Origin: Lachnospiraceae bacterium
Lineage (GTDB): Bacteria; Bacillota_A; Clostridia; Lachnospirales; Lachnospiraceae
NCBI GenBank assembly: GCA_024683935.1
Contig: JAIKXV010000123.1
Location: forward strand, 62,001 to 126,000
Length of the DNA stretch: 64,000 nucleotides
Direction: 5' to 3'
The position numbers were made by a program, and so were the translations under genes. This document shows, in pieces, positions 35,333 through 43,710 of the stretch (the first letter of the stretch is position 1; each line of letters opens with the position of its first letter). A model generated the notes under the pieces. It was given only the letters and a program-made list of their open reading frames with translations, searched no databases and had not been told where the DNA came from.

Positions 35333-37683
35333 GCGAGCCCCACTTCTGCCGCATAGGGTTCAAAGTCGGACTTGGTAAATACCTTTCCTACCTTAACGAA
35401 TTCGTACTTGATCGCATTGAGATAGTGCTTCATATGTACCTGTCCGTTAGCGTCCGGATCCGCTGCAGCAAGGAAAGCCGCATTCAAAATACAGTTCTTG
35501 ATATTACCACCCACAAACTCGAATTTTTCTGCCAGGAATCTGATATCCACATCATCCGCCAGGGGCGTACCCTTCGGAATAGTGGTGGTCCAGAGCATTT
35601 CTCTCGTATCCACATCCGGGAACTGGAATTCCACGATATACTTCATACGTCTGAAGAATGCGGGGTCGATATTATGCTTGTAGTTCGTGGCCAGTACGCA
35701 GACTCCGTCATAAGCTTCCATTTCCTGAAGGAGCAGGGCCGTCTTATTATTAGCGGAGGCCTGGTTAGATCCGCCGTCGTCGGAACGCTTTGCAAAGATG
35801 GTATCGCACTCGTCAAAGAACAGTACGACGTTACACTTCTTTGCTTCTCTGAATATCATGGAGAGGGATTTCTCAGTTTCACCGACGTATTTATCCACAA
35901 CCTTGGAAATATCCACCCGGTAAAGCTCCAAATTAAGCTCATGGGCAATAACCTGCGCCATCATGGATTTTCCTGTACCGGGAGCACCGAACAGAAGAAC
36001 CGTAAGTCCGCGGCCGTAGGGATATTTCTTTGTATAATCCCAGTTTTCGTATACCTGCTTCCTGTAGGTCATCTGCTCGATAGCATGGGAAATGGTCTCC
36101 CTCTGGCTCTCATTCATAACGATATCTTCAAAGCCGAACTTGGCTTCTACTCTGCTGGCCTTCTGCGACAGCTCGGAACTCATCTGGGCGTAGCATCCCT
36201 TGAAGAGGTTCTTTTTTGATATCTTTTCCTCACTGTCCATCGTTGAAAGGGCTCTTGCCTTCACTAAAGCATCGTGAACCTTTCCCGAGGTAAAGAGGAA
36301 TTTTGTCGACATCTCCAAAAGATCGATCTCATCCTCAAGGTCATAGGGCTTGGAAAAATACTCCCAGCACGCAAGCCTTTCGGTCGTGGTCGGAGTCGGA
36401 AGCTCCAAATCCGTAACGGTCATTTTGGTGACCTCTCTGAAATCGATATAGAGCTTACTCATGGCAAATACCAGTATGTTATGCTCCGTGAGCCTTGCAA
36501 AGGCCATATCCATATAGCCGAAGAACTTTTCCTTTTCCTCCTCGCGATAGGTCAGTTCCGTAAGGCAGCAGCAGGAATTGGTCAAAATACACTCCCTGGT
36601 AACTGCCCAGAGTGCACGTTCCACAAAGTTGTAGTCATAATTGAAGAGCTTTTTACAGTTGATACTGATGGCCTTCATATTATTCTTTTCACAGAACTTC
36701 TTAACGAAGAACTTCCTTCTGCTTCCATCGTCTCCGTAATAGTAAAAAATACGGACGCCGTCCTGATAGGATATCTCCATGGCGTTGAGCACTCCCTCGT
36801 TCGCCATGATGGGGTTCAGCTCCTCACCCTCCTTGGTAAGCATGGAAATAAAGCGGGTATAATCCTCATCCAGCTTATCGGGATTACGTCCGAAGAGACA
36901 GTCTATTATTCTCTTATCGGGTGAAACAACGGTTGAGAAGGGCATGCTCTTCATGACACCGAGAGACAGCAGCGGTAAAAGCTGCTCAAGGCAGGTGGAC
37001 ATGTCTCCGTAGGCTCCCGTAATGGAGAATCTCTCGCCGTAGAATACACGGGCGGCAGACTCGATGGTGGGGGCCGCATAGTTCATATTTTCATTGATTA
37101 TCTGGAATACCCCGGCGTAATCTGTCTGGGTGGATGACAGTATCCCGGCCGCAAAACAGAAAAGGGTAAAGGGTTCAAATTCAAGCTTTTTGCAGAGCTC
37201 ATAGAAGGGCAGCGGAGTCCCGTTCTCCAGGGTGGCATCCGCTCTTTTACTGATGATCTCAAGCTTTTCCCTGATGGACAGAGAGGAGCCGGGTATTACC
37301 CTTTCTTCCTTGTCTTCTCCCCCATCATCCGAATCGGAATCCCCGGCGGATGAACCGAAGGAACCGAGGAGATTGAGGAGATCGTCATCAAAATCCTCAT
37401 CTTCATCATCATCGTCATCTTCTTCCTCTGCTTCGGCTTCTTCCTCCTCAGCAGCGGCAGTACCGGTATGAAAGCTCTCTATCTTTGCCCGGGTGAGGTC
37501 AGATGCCACCTCGATATCCGGGTAAAGCACACTCTTATAATTACCGTCTCCTGAAGCGAAAACGGTCTTCATCTTCTCGATATATCCGTCTATGCCGGTA
37601 TTAACACAGTCAAAGACGTACTCCATATATTCGTTGTAGTCTGTGAACGGCTGATTTTCAAGCGCCGGATCATATCTGTTCAT
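35329..37683 (-). CDS. AAA+ ATPase of contractile injection system (Afp15-like), first of two
   Basis: 784 residues. A very acidic low-complexity stretch (about 74-125, many E and D then GSFGSSAGDSDSDDGG) follows a short N-terminal domain; a helical region leads to an AAA core with Walker A LFGAPGTGKSMMAQV near 565, Walker B VVLFFDECDTIFAKRS near 622, and NIDPAFFRRMKYIVEF. It is similar in plan to the next ATPase gene, so the two are probably paralogues that may form a mixed ring. The acidic insert could bind basic partners. Its ATG overlaps the stop of the 81-residue gene upstream. Confidence 0.9.
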   Translation of the reverse strand: MNRYDPALENQPFTDYNEYMEYVFDCVNTGIDGYIEKMKTVFASGDGNYKSVLYPDIEVASDLTRAKIESFHTGTAAAEEEEAEAEEEDDDDDEDEDFDDDLLNLLGSFGSSAGDSDSDDGGEDKEERVIPGSSLSIREKLEIISKRADATLENGTPLPFYELCKKLEFEPFTLFCFAAGILSSTQTDYAGVFQIINENMNYAAPTIESAARVFYGERFSITGAYGDMSTCLEQLLPLLSLGVMKSMPFSTVVSPDKRIIDCLFGRNPDKLDEDYTRFISMLTKEGEELNPIMANEGVLNAMEISYQDGVRIFYYYGDDGSRRKFFVKKFCEKNNMKAISINCKKLFNYDYNFVERALWAVTRECILTNSCCCLTELTYREEEKEKFFGYMDMAFARLTEHNILVFAMSKLYIDFREVTKMTVTDLELPTPTTTERLACWEYFSKPYDLEDEIDLLEMSTKFLFTSGKVHDALVKARALSTMDSEEKISKKNLFKGCYAQMSSELSQKASRVEAKFGFEDIVMNESQRETISHAIEQMTYRKQVYENWDYTKKYPYGRGLTVLLFGAPGTGKSMMAQVIAHELNLELYRVDISKVVDKYVGETEKSLSMIFREAKKCNVVLFFDECDTIFAKRSDDGGSNQASANNKTALLLQEMEAYDGVCVLATNYKHNIDPAFFRRMKYIVEFQFPDVDTREMLWTTTIPKGTPLADDVDIRFLAEKFEFVGGNIKNCILNAAFLAAADPDANGQVHMKHYLNAIKYEFVKVGKVFTKSDFEPYAAEVGLA

Positions 37684-37925
37684 GCTTCATTATCCTTCTT
37701 TGCAGAAACCTTAAATACTGCTGTCGAATCAAAGATCGAAGGTCTGGTATTCAGTGACTTTTTGTCCTCATAAGAAAATACCCCCTTATAACTATCCAGG
37801 GGGACAGTCCCTTCCCTATCCTTGTACATCAGCCCGGTTGGTTCCGATTCGTAGTAGGGATCGGGTTTGGCCGCGTTTTCCACGGCTTTTTTCTGATCCT
37901 TGAAAAGTCTGTCATCAAGTCCCAT
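37680..37925 (-). CDS. Small unknown protein, 81 residues
   Basis: Starts MGLDDRLFKDQKKAVENAAK. Highly charged, no membrane helix or signal peptide, no family recognised. It is coupled to the ATPase gene by a four-base overlap, so it may be an adaptor or assembly factor of the ATPase; this is only position-based. Confidence 0.6.
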   Translation of the reverse strand: MGLDDRLFKDQKKAVENAAKPDPYYESEPTGLMYKDREGTVPLDSYKGVFSYEDKKSLNTRPSIFDSTAVFKVSAKKDNEA

Positions 37926-37940
37926 TAAAGACCCTCACTC

Positions 37941-38507
37941 CTAAAATCCGGTACCGACCAGTTCCTTTAATTCCTCCGGATAATCGCTTTCCGATATTTC
38001 CTGTAACGCCAGATATTCGTTGGCGCAGTAGCCCTTGATATCGGAAACTGACACGTAAGTCCATTCATCGTCGATCGTGATCACATAGCCCCCATCGCCG
38101 GGATACATGCGGTATACGATCTTGTCTTTTACGCTGGGGCTCCTTCTCACGTTAAGCCTGCCGGTAGTATTGTTGGCAATAAAGCTGTAGTACTCCGTCC
38201 CGTCATCTTCCGGAGCCTCCTCAGTGGACGCTTCCTCCGTAGATGCTTCCTCTGTGGCTGCTTCCTCTGATTCAGGCTCTTCCTCCGGAGGCAGGGTATC
38301 AAAGTTTTCATACTTTTCCATGGATACCGGTTCCGGCTTCTCTATGTATACCTGTTCTTCGTTCTCCAGCGCCGCCTCTCTTACATCTTCCTTTTTCGAA
38401 AAGAGATTTCCCCGGAAGCTTAAGATAGCCACCGCAAAAATGCTGACTGCGATATAAAAGCCGGCCACGATTATAAGTACTTTTTTCTCAAGCTTTCTGT
38501 TATTCAT
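37941..38507 (-). CDS. Membrane-anchored SH3b domain protein
   Basis: 188 residues. A basic N-terminus, one membrane helix (about 10-30, VLIIVAGFYIAVSIFAVAIL), an acidic linker with repeats (EEASTEEASTEEA, about 80-100), then a bacterial SH3 domain (about 112-172; GRLNVRRSPSVKDKIVYRMY ... WTYVSVSDIKGYC). SH3b domains often bind cell-wall peptides, and this one should face outward. Its ATG overlaps the stop of the HATPase gene, tying it to the control cassette of the injection cluster. Confidence 0.82.
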   Translation of the reverse strand: MNNRKLEKKVLIIVAGFYIAVSIFAVAILSFRGNLFSKKEDVREAALENEEQVYIEKPEPVSMEKYENFDTLPPEEEPESEEAATEEASTEEASTEEAPEDDGTEYYSFIANNTTGRLNVRRSPSVKDKIVYRMYPGDGGYVITIDDEWTYVSVSDIKGYCANEYLALQEISESDYPEELKELVGTGF

Positions 38508-39412
38508 GCTTTATCTGCAGGAAGCTGGATATAGATTCCCATTCCCCTTCCTTCATCACTCTTGGCATAGATGGTTCCGCCGTAATACTCCACTATGGAC
38601 TTCGCCTGGGCGAGTCCGAGACCGTTTCCGCTTATCCTGTTGCTGCCCTGGAAATTAAGCTCGAATACATGCTTTGTCTCTTCCTCGGGAAGTCCCTCTC
38701 CGGTGTCCTTTAAGACAATAAAGATATCGTCTCCCAGAGTTGAAATGGTGATCACCAGGGAACCCGCCTTCTTCATGTATTTAATGGAATTGTCTATGAT
38801 ATTCCTGAAAAGAATGTTCAGGCGGTTCCTGTCGGCCTTTATCATAAGGGACTCGGACGCTGATGAAATATTAATGGCCATATTGACCTTTTTCGCGTCT
38901 TCCATAAGCTCGTCCCTTGCCGCATTGGCAATGGCGATGATATCAACGCTCTCTTCCTTCTCTCCCGGAGTTTCGGGAGGCAGCAGGGTTCCGGCATTCC
39001 TTATGCTCTCCGCCATCTCCCTGTCTCTCTTATTAACTTCCTCAAGAGCGGTTTTCTCGGTTTCCAGATCCCGGATCTTATTTTCAAAACCGCCGCATTT
39101 CTGCTTCAGGCTCTCATTTTCTTCGGCAAGCCTCTTCTTTTCCTCTTCCTTCTCATTGACACGCTCATTTAATAACTGGACTTCCTTGTTCTTTTCGGCG
39201 ATCTCCTGACCTATATCCTGTTCGCGGGTCTCCATGAAAATGGTCTCGCCCCTCACATCCGAATAGGTTCTGTAGCAGAAAAGGATCAGGCAGAGACAGT
39301 GCAGCAGGAAAAAGAGGACTATCAGATATACCTCGAAATTAAACAGTCCGTATATCGTCACTGCAAAGAAGATACAGGCAAAAGCCAGCAGGATTTTCTG
39401 AATTGTTGACAT
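38504..39412 (-). CDS. Membrane histidine-kinase-like ATPase without visible phospho-acceptor histidine
   Basis: 302 residues: two membrane helices at the start (about 5-26 and 28-46), a coiled coil (about 55-130), then a HATPase_c domain with N-box LFRNIIDNSIKYM near 204, G1 box DTGEGLPEE near 235 and G2 box GNGLGLAQAKSIVEYYGG near 258. The stretch where an H-box would lie (about 125-190) contains no histidine. So it probably binds ATP but may not autophosphorylate in the usual way. No response regulator is adjacent; a STAS gene is two genes upstream. It could act as a serine kinase for that protein or as a scaffold; this is inference. Confidence 0.8.
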   Translation of the reverse strand: MSTIQKILLAFACIFFAVTIYGLFNFEVYLIVLFFLLHCLCLILFCYRTYSDVRGETIFMETREQDIGQEIAEKNKEVQLLNERVNEKEEEKKRLAEENESLKQKCGGFENKIRDLETEKTALEEVNKRDREMAESIRNAGTLLPPETPGEKEESVDIIAIANAARDELMEDAKKVNMAINISSASESLMIKADRNRLNILFRNIIDNSIKYMKKAGSLVITISTLGDDIFIVLKDTGEGLPEEETKHVFELNFQGSNRISGNGLGLAQAKSIVEYYGGTIYAKSDEGRGMGIYIQLPADKA

Positions 39413-39441
39413 ATTTTTACTCTCCTGTTTTATTTGATAAA

Positions 39442-39468
39442 GATCCTTCGCTGACGCTCAGGATGACA
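39442..39468. repeat. Short REP-like sequence, copy B
   Basis: GATCCTTCGCTGACGCTCAG followed by GATGACA, matching copy A at 32587-32613. It lies in the 75-base gap between the HATPase gene and the FtsE-like gene, the widest gap of the downstream half of the cluster. Confidence 0.6.
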
Positions 39469-39487
39469 AAGGGCGCTCCGGATGATT

Positions 39488-40135
39488 TTAATGGTCCAGT
39501 GAAATTCTTCTGCCGTCGCTCACTATCGAAGCGGCGGTGTCATAATCATGGGTCGCCATTACCACGGTGGTTCCGTGGCGGTGTACAAGCTCCAGAAGCT
39601 TTACTATCTCTTCCGAGGATTTGGGATCGAGATTTCCCGCAGGCTCGTCGGCAAGAAGGACCATAGGATCATTGATCAGGGCCCTGGCCATGCAGACCTT
39701 CTGCTTTTCCCCTCCTGACAGTTCCTTCGGATACCTCTTGAATAATCTGTCTATATTGAGGAGCTTCAGAATATTCGTTATCCTCTGCTCCGTTTCCTTT
39801 CCCCTGCCTACGGTAAGGCTCAGGGTCAGCTCCAGATTTCCGTATACGGTGTATTCGTCAAAAAGTCTGAAATCCTGGAAAATGACGCCTATACCCCTTC
39901 TGTAAAAGGGTATGTCCTTATCTGCAATAGCGGAAAGATCCCGGCCGTTTACCGTTATAGTCCCCAAGTCCGGCTCGGTTTCCTTTAAGAGCATTCTGAT
40001 AAGAGTGCTCTTCCCGCTGCCGCTTTTCCCGGTCAGGATGATGAATTCCCCCTCTTCTATATATTCGCTGAACCCCTGAAATACATAATCATCATCGGCC
40101 TTGTATCTTTTATAGACATTCTCGAAGCTTATCAT
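39488..40135 (-). CDS. FtsE-like ABC ATPase without partner
   Basis: 215 residues, the size and sequence plan of FtsE: Walker A GKSGSGKSTLI near 36, Q-loop IGVIFQDFRLF, signature LSGGEKQKV near 138, Walker B VLLADEPAGNLDPKSS near 157, H-loop MATHDYD. FtsE normally pairs with the membrane protein FtsX to control wall hydrolases. No FtsX or other permease is in this window near it. It starts three bases after the STAS gene stop. Inside an injection-system cluster it could gate wall opening or power release with the membrane proteins encoded here; this is inference. Confidence 0.85.
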   Translation of the reverse strand: MISFENVYKRYKADDDYVFQGFSEYIEEGEFIILTGKSGSGKSTLIRMLLKETEPDLGTITVNGRDLSAIADKDIPFYRRGIGVIFQDFRLFDEYTVYGNLELTLSLTVGRGKETEQRITNILKLLNIDRLFKRYPKELSGGEKQKVCMARALINDPMVLLADEPAGNLDPKSSEEIVKLLELVHRHGTTVVMATHDYDTAASIVSDGRRISLDH

Positions 40136-40138
40136 GCC

Positions 40139-40438
40139 TTAACGTATATCCAGCACCTTGTCAAAGCCCGTCACCCTGAAAACATCCTTTACGGAGTCGG
40201 ATGCATTGATAACGGACAGGGATCCTCCCTTGGTCTCTGCGGTCCTCTGTCCTATTATCAGGGCACGAAGGCCTGCGCTGGATACATAAGTCACACTTTC
40301 CATGTCAATAATGAGATTGTTTGTTTTCTGGAAGGCTTTCAGGACGGCGTTCTGAAATTCGTTGCAGGTCAGAGTGTCGATCTTGCCGTCAATGATCATC
40401 TTTAAGCCGCTGTCTTCCTTCACTTCTTCTATTCGCAT
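40139..40438 (-). CDS. STAS domain protein (anti-anti-sigma factor type)
   Basis: 99 residues, a complete STAS domain of the SpoIIAA/RsbV type. The phosphorylatable serine lies in TYVSSAGLRAL (about 50-58), preceded by NLIIDMESV. Such proteins sequester HATPase-type partners and are reset by SpoIIE-type phosphatases; a membrane SpoIIE phosphatase lies at 27218-28912 and an atypical HATPase at 38504-39412. It sits between baseplate genes and the FtsE-like gene in the same direction. Confidence 0.9.
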   Translation of the reverse strand: MRIEEVKEDSGLKMIIDGKIDTLTCNEFQNAVLKAFQKTNNLIIDMESVTYVSSAGLRALIIGQRTAETKGGSLSVINASDSVKDVFRVTGFDKVLDIR

Positions 40439-40486
40439 TTATTATTACCTCTGCTTTTCCATTCCAACAGTATATTTTAACACAGC

Positions 40487-41584
40487 TTATCTCAAAACCA
40501 CAATGCCGTCCATGGACAGTTCTTCGTCCAGAGATGCACTCTTTTCCTCCGGAAGCGTCGTATTGACATCCAGATAGCTGCTGGAATCCGCTGTAGGTGT
40601 CTCATCCAGCTGTGCAATGGAAATACGGGTTCGGATCGGTTTGTACTGATCCAATATATATAATATCTGATACCGGAGATCCTCGGTAAGGCGTTTTTTA
40701 ACGAGGATAGTCACATCATAAATTCCTCTCGCCTTGAAATTCGGAAGCATCTCGCTGTCTTCCTCTTCCTTATGCCAGGCCCTTACCAGATTATGCTCTA
40801 TGAATACAGCCTTTTCCCCGAGAATGATCTCGAGTATCCTCTCCATGGCCCTCCTGGTGCCCTTCATCCTGTTCAGGCTGTAGCCCTCTTTAACGAGCTG
40901 CCTTAAGACCTCGGTGTCCAGAAATCCGCCCTTCAGATCCATTCCCATCCAGTTTCCGTAGATTATCAGCTGCTCCTCCGTACAAAGGTCCAGATCCAGG
41001 ATCTTATGGATATTGGCGATATCCTGCTGGAAATCATTATAGATGGTGGAGAATATGGAGATATATCTGTGGAAGAAGCTGTTCCTCTCCCTGTATACCT
41101 CGGGATAGGTCTCCATGAAATTATCTCCTGTGCTGTCGATTACAATATCCGAGATGCAGGCATCTCCTTCTCCCACAACCTCCAGCGCCGCAAAGAGGTA
41201 GCGGCCCTTCAGGTCGTATAGAAGGCAGTCCGTCATGCCGACAAAGCGCTTCGCACTGGATCGCTTCAGTAAAGCGATCTTCTCCTGCACGCCGACCGAC
41301 TCATCCGTAAAGAACCTGTCTATGTCCTGTCCCGCAGCCTCGTTCATTCTGTCCCTGTGGTCCGTAGCGAGGACGTATGCATATACCTGGGATTCCTCCG
41401 AACCCTTGAACTTAAATGAAAGCCTGCCCCAGCCGGACTCATCCTCTGTAGAGTCTATGCCCCGGAGGAATATGCCGTGGAACATCTCATTCTCGTTCAT
41501 TCTCAGGCTGCCGTCCTTCAGAAGCTCAAAGCCCGAGACGCCGCTCTGTTTTATTCTGTTTTTTCTGATCGTGTATCTTGGCAT
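40487..41584 (-). CDS. Baseplate/tail protein, P2 gpI-like
   Basis: 365 residues. About 130-290 matches the tail protein I family (Tail_P2_I): RYISIFSTIYNDFQQDIANIH, CTEEQLIIYGNWMGMDL, then VKEGYSLNRMKGTRRAMERIL. In phages this protein joins the outer baseplate wedge and the fibre. The first ~125 residues are a beta-rich extra domain. It follows the second baseplate-J gene, the expected order. The last ~40 residues look flexible and acidic. Confidence 0.82.
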   Translation of the reverse strand: MPRYTIRKNRIKQSGVSGFELLKDGSLRMNENEMFHGIFLRGIDSTEDESGWGRLSFKFKGSEESQVYAYVLATDHRDRMNEAAGQDIDRFFTDESVGVQEKIALLKRSSAKRFVGMTDCLLYDLKGRYLFAALEVVGEGDACISDIVIDSTGDNFMETYPEVYRERNSFFHRYISIFSTIYNDFQQDIANIHKILDLDLCTEEQLIIYGNWMGMDLKGGFLDTEVLRQLVKEGYSLNRMKGTRRAMERILEIILGEKAVFIEHNLVRAWHKEEEDSEMLPNFKARGIYDVTILVKKRLTEDLRYQILYILDQYKPIRTRISIAQLDETPTADSSSYLDVNTTLPEEKSASLDEELSMDGIVVLR

Positions 41585-41608
41585 TGTGTTTTATTGCTCT
41601 TTCACACT

Positions 41609-43705
41609 TTACTTTTCGTATGTCACAAGCTCTACATCCAGCTGGCCGGGATAAAGCAGGCAGTTTTCCGCGATGTAGATATTGGAATCCTTCAGGTACG
41701 CATACTTGCTGTTCTCCGGACGGATATACAGCTCATATATATACTCTACGCAGTCCAGCTCCTCTATGGCCCGGAACACATCCTCGAATTTCAGGGCCTC
41801 TCCGAAATTCCTGTCGGACTCCGTGTAATCAAGCTCATAGCGCAGGACTCTCTCCACCTGTTCCATGCAGTCGCTGAAATGTCTCTTTACATAGACCGTG
41901 GTCTTTACGGAAACCGAGGTATATGCCGGAGGCATGATCTGGAACCTGGTGGTGATAAGCCTCCTCTCGGAAAGTCTCGCGTTGATGGCCTTCATGTATT
42001 CGTCGCTGAGATTGGGATACTTTTCATCCGTTCCCGGCATGACCGCTATATGCACCAGGTTCTCCATCTCGTCCATGACCGCATGGACTTTTCTGATGCA
42101 AAGCCCCGGAGTCTCCGAAACCACCCTTTCATAATCCCCTGCTGTCACGCAGGTATAGGGCTTGTATATATCCTCCCTGAAACGGATCCTCACGTCATTT
42201 AAGCTTTCCTTGAAGGTTCCTCCGCTTCCGGGACCGGGATTAAAGAAGGCGGGTCTTCCGTGAAGGTCGGACGCATATATAGTATTTCCGGCACGGATAT
42301 TGCCCCTCGGTCCTTCCGTGATCGCGGCTCCCGCCATGAAGAGCTCCGCCCCGGTGTAATCACCGGGATCCTCTATCACTATCCTGCCCTCATTTTCAAG
42401 CAGGTGGAAGGTAAGCGCTTCCCCTTCATTCCTGCCCGGGCGGACGAAATTGAAGATATCCTCACCGTTATCATCCGTTCTCTTTGCTATCAGGCAGAAG
42501 CTGTCAGGAACTATGCGCCTTACGGGAAGCTCCAGTTCCTGGTCATCATAGCCCATAACCTTTCCTACCCTGTAGCGCCGCATGATCTCTTCGCTGTATA
42601 TTACTATCCTGACCGCATCCTTGGTCTTAAAGGGCGCGTATCCGAAGGCTTCCTCGTCAAAGCTTATGGAGAACCTTCCCTCGACCTTTCTCTCATAGAG
42701 GCAGTATCTGCCCTTCTGCCCGTAACCGGTCTGCAGTTCATATCTCCTGTAGACCGAGCCCTTTTCCTCTTTTGCAAATACCAGTATATAGCCCTCATCC
42801 TTAAAGGGACTGGTTATCTCTATCCTGTCGGTCTTCTGGCTTATTATGGACACCGAACGGGAGTCCTTCTGCCAGACCTCGAAAAGAAAGGCGTTTACCG
42901 ACTTGAATCTGGGTGCCACGTCATAGCTCGCATGGGTAAGGGTGGCTCTGATACAGTAACCCTCCACCGGTGCTTCCCTGTAAACTGCAGGATTATCCTC
43001 CGGGAAGCGGAACTTGATCTCTCCGCTCAAGAGGAAGGCACCTGTAAAGTCCTTTGCCTTCAATTCCTTAAAGCCGTCCTCGGTGTAATATTCCCACTTC
43101 AGCGCAGCAAAGATATTATCCGAACGGTTCTCCACCGGATTGCGGTTAAAGCGGCTGTCCAGTGAGATATAGAAGCTGGTTTCCGATCCCGGCTCAGGCA
43201 GCGCAGTAGAGATAAAGAGGATGCTGTTCCCCTCCTCCGGCTTCTCCCCGAATACCCGGACCGACATTCCGTATTCCCTGTCGCTTAAGAAGCTTATATT
43301 ATGGAATTCTCCGGCATATTGGGAAAAGATGCCCTTTAATTCCATGCCGCCGGTCTGTATACCCTTACGGGTCTCAAATACCAGGTCGCCTATGCTGAAT
43401 TTCCGGTTGGCGTTCAGGTAAATCTTTTCCGCAGGATCTGCGGGCGCAAGCAGAAGCCTTGCACACTTTGACCTCTTCGGGGCAAAGCCCGCCATCTTCA
43501 GGAGCGCAAGCTTCGTCTCATATGTAAGACTGCTGATGCTGGAGCCCTGAAGTGCTTCAAAGAGTATTAAATTTTCGAGGATCGTTATGCCGGGGTCCGA
43601 AGGATTGAAATTCGTCCATTCGGATGAGATCAGGGGAAGGGCGGCAATGGCGTCCGCCATCCTCTCCTCATAGGTTCTCCCGGTTGTCTCTTCTATCCTA
43701 AGCAT
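41609..43705 (-). CDS. Baseplate J-like wedge protein, shorter (Afp12-like)
   Basis: 698 residues. The N-terminus (ERMADAIAALPLISSEWTNFNPSDPGITILE) and the C-terminal baseplate-J part (about 505-640; CVTAGDYERVVSETPGLCIRKV through SVSVKTTVYVKRHF) match the gp6/J family that builds the wedge ring around the spike. The middle is beta-rich. It follows the longer J-like gene by five bases. Two unequal J proteins are the rule in extracellular injection systems. Confidence 0.9.
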   Translation of the reverse strand: MLRIEETTGRTYEERMADAIAALPLISSEWTNFNPSDPGITILENLILFEALQGSSISSLTYETKLALLKMAGFAPKRSKCARLLLAPADPAEKIYLNANRKFSIGDLVFETRKGIQTGGMELKGIFSQYAGEFHNISFLSDREYGMSVRVFGEKPEEGNSILFISTALPEPGSETSFYISLDSRFNRNPVENRSDNIFAALKWEYYTEDGFKELKAKDFTGAFLLSGEIKFRFPEDNPAVYREAPVEGYCIRATLTHASYDVAPRFKSVNAFLFEVWQKDSRSVSIISQKTDRIEITSPFKDEGYILVFAKEEKGSVYRRYELQTGYGQKGRYCLYERKVEGRFSISFDEEAFGYAPFKTKDAVRIVIYSEEIMRRYRVGKVMGYDDQELELPVRRIVPDSFCLIAKRTDDNGEDIFNFVRPGRNEGEALTFHLLENEGRIVIEDPGDYTGAELFMAGAAITEGPRGNIRAGNTIYASDLHGRPAFFNPGPGSGGTFKESLNDVRIRFREDIYKPYTCVTAGDYERVVSETPGLCIRKVHAVMDEMENLVHIAVMPGTDEKYPNLSDEYMKAINARLSERRLITTRFQIMPPAYTSVSVKTTVYVKRHFSDCMEQVERVLRYELDYTESDRNFGEALKFEDVFRAIEELDCVEYIYELYIRPENSKYAYLKDSNIYIAENCLLYPGQLDVELVTYEK

Positions 43706-43710
43706 TATCT

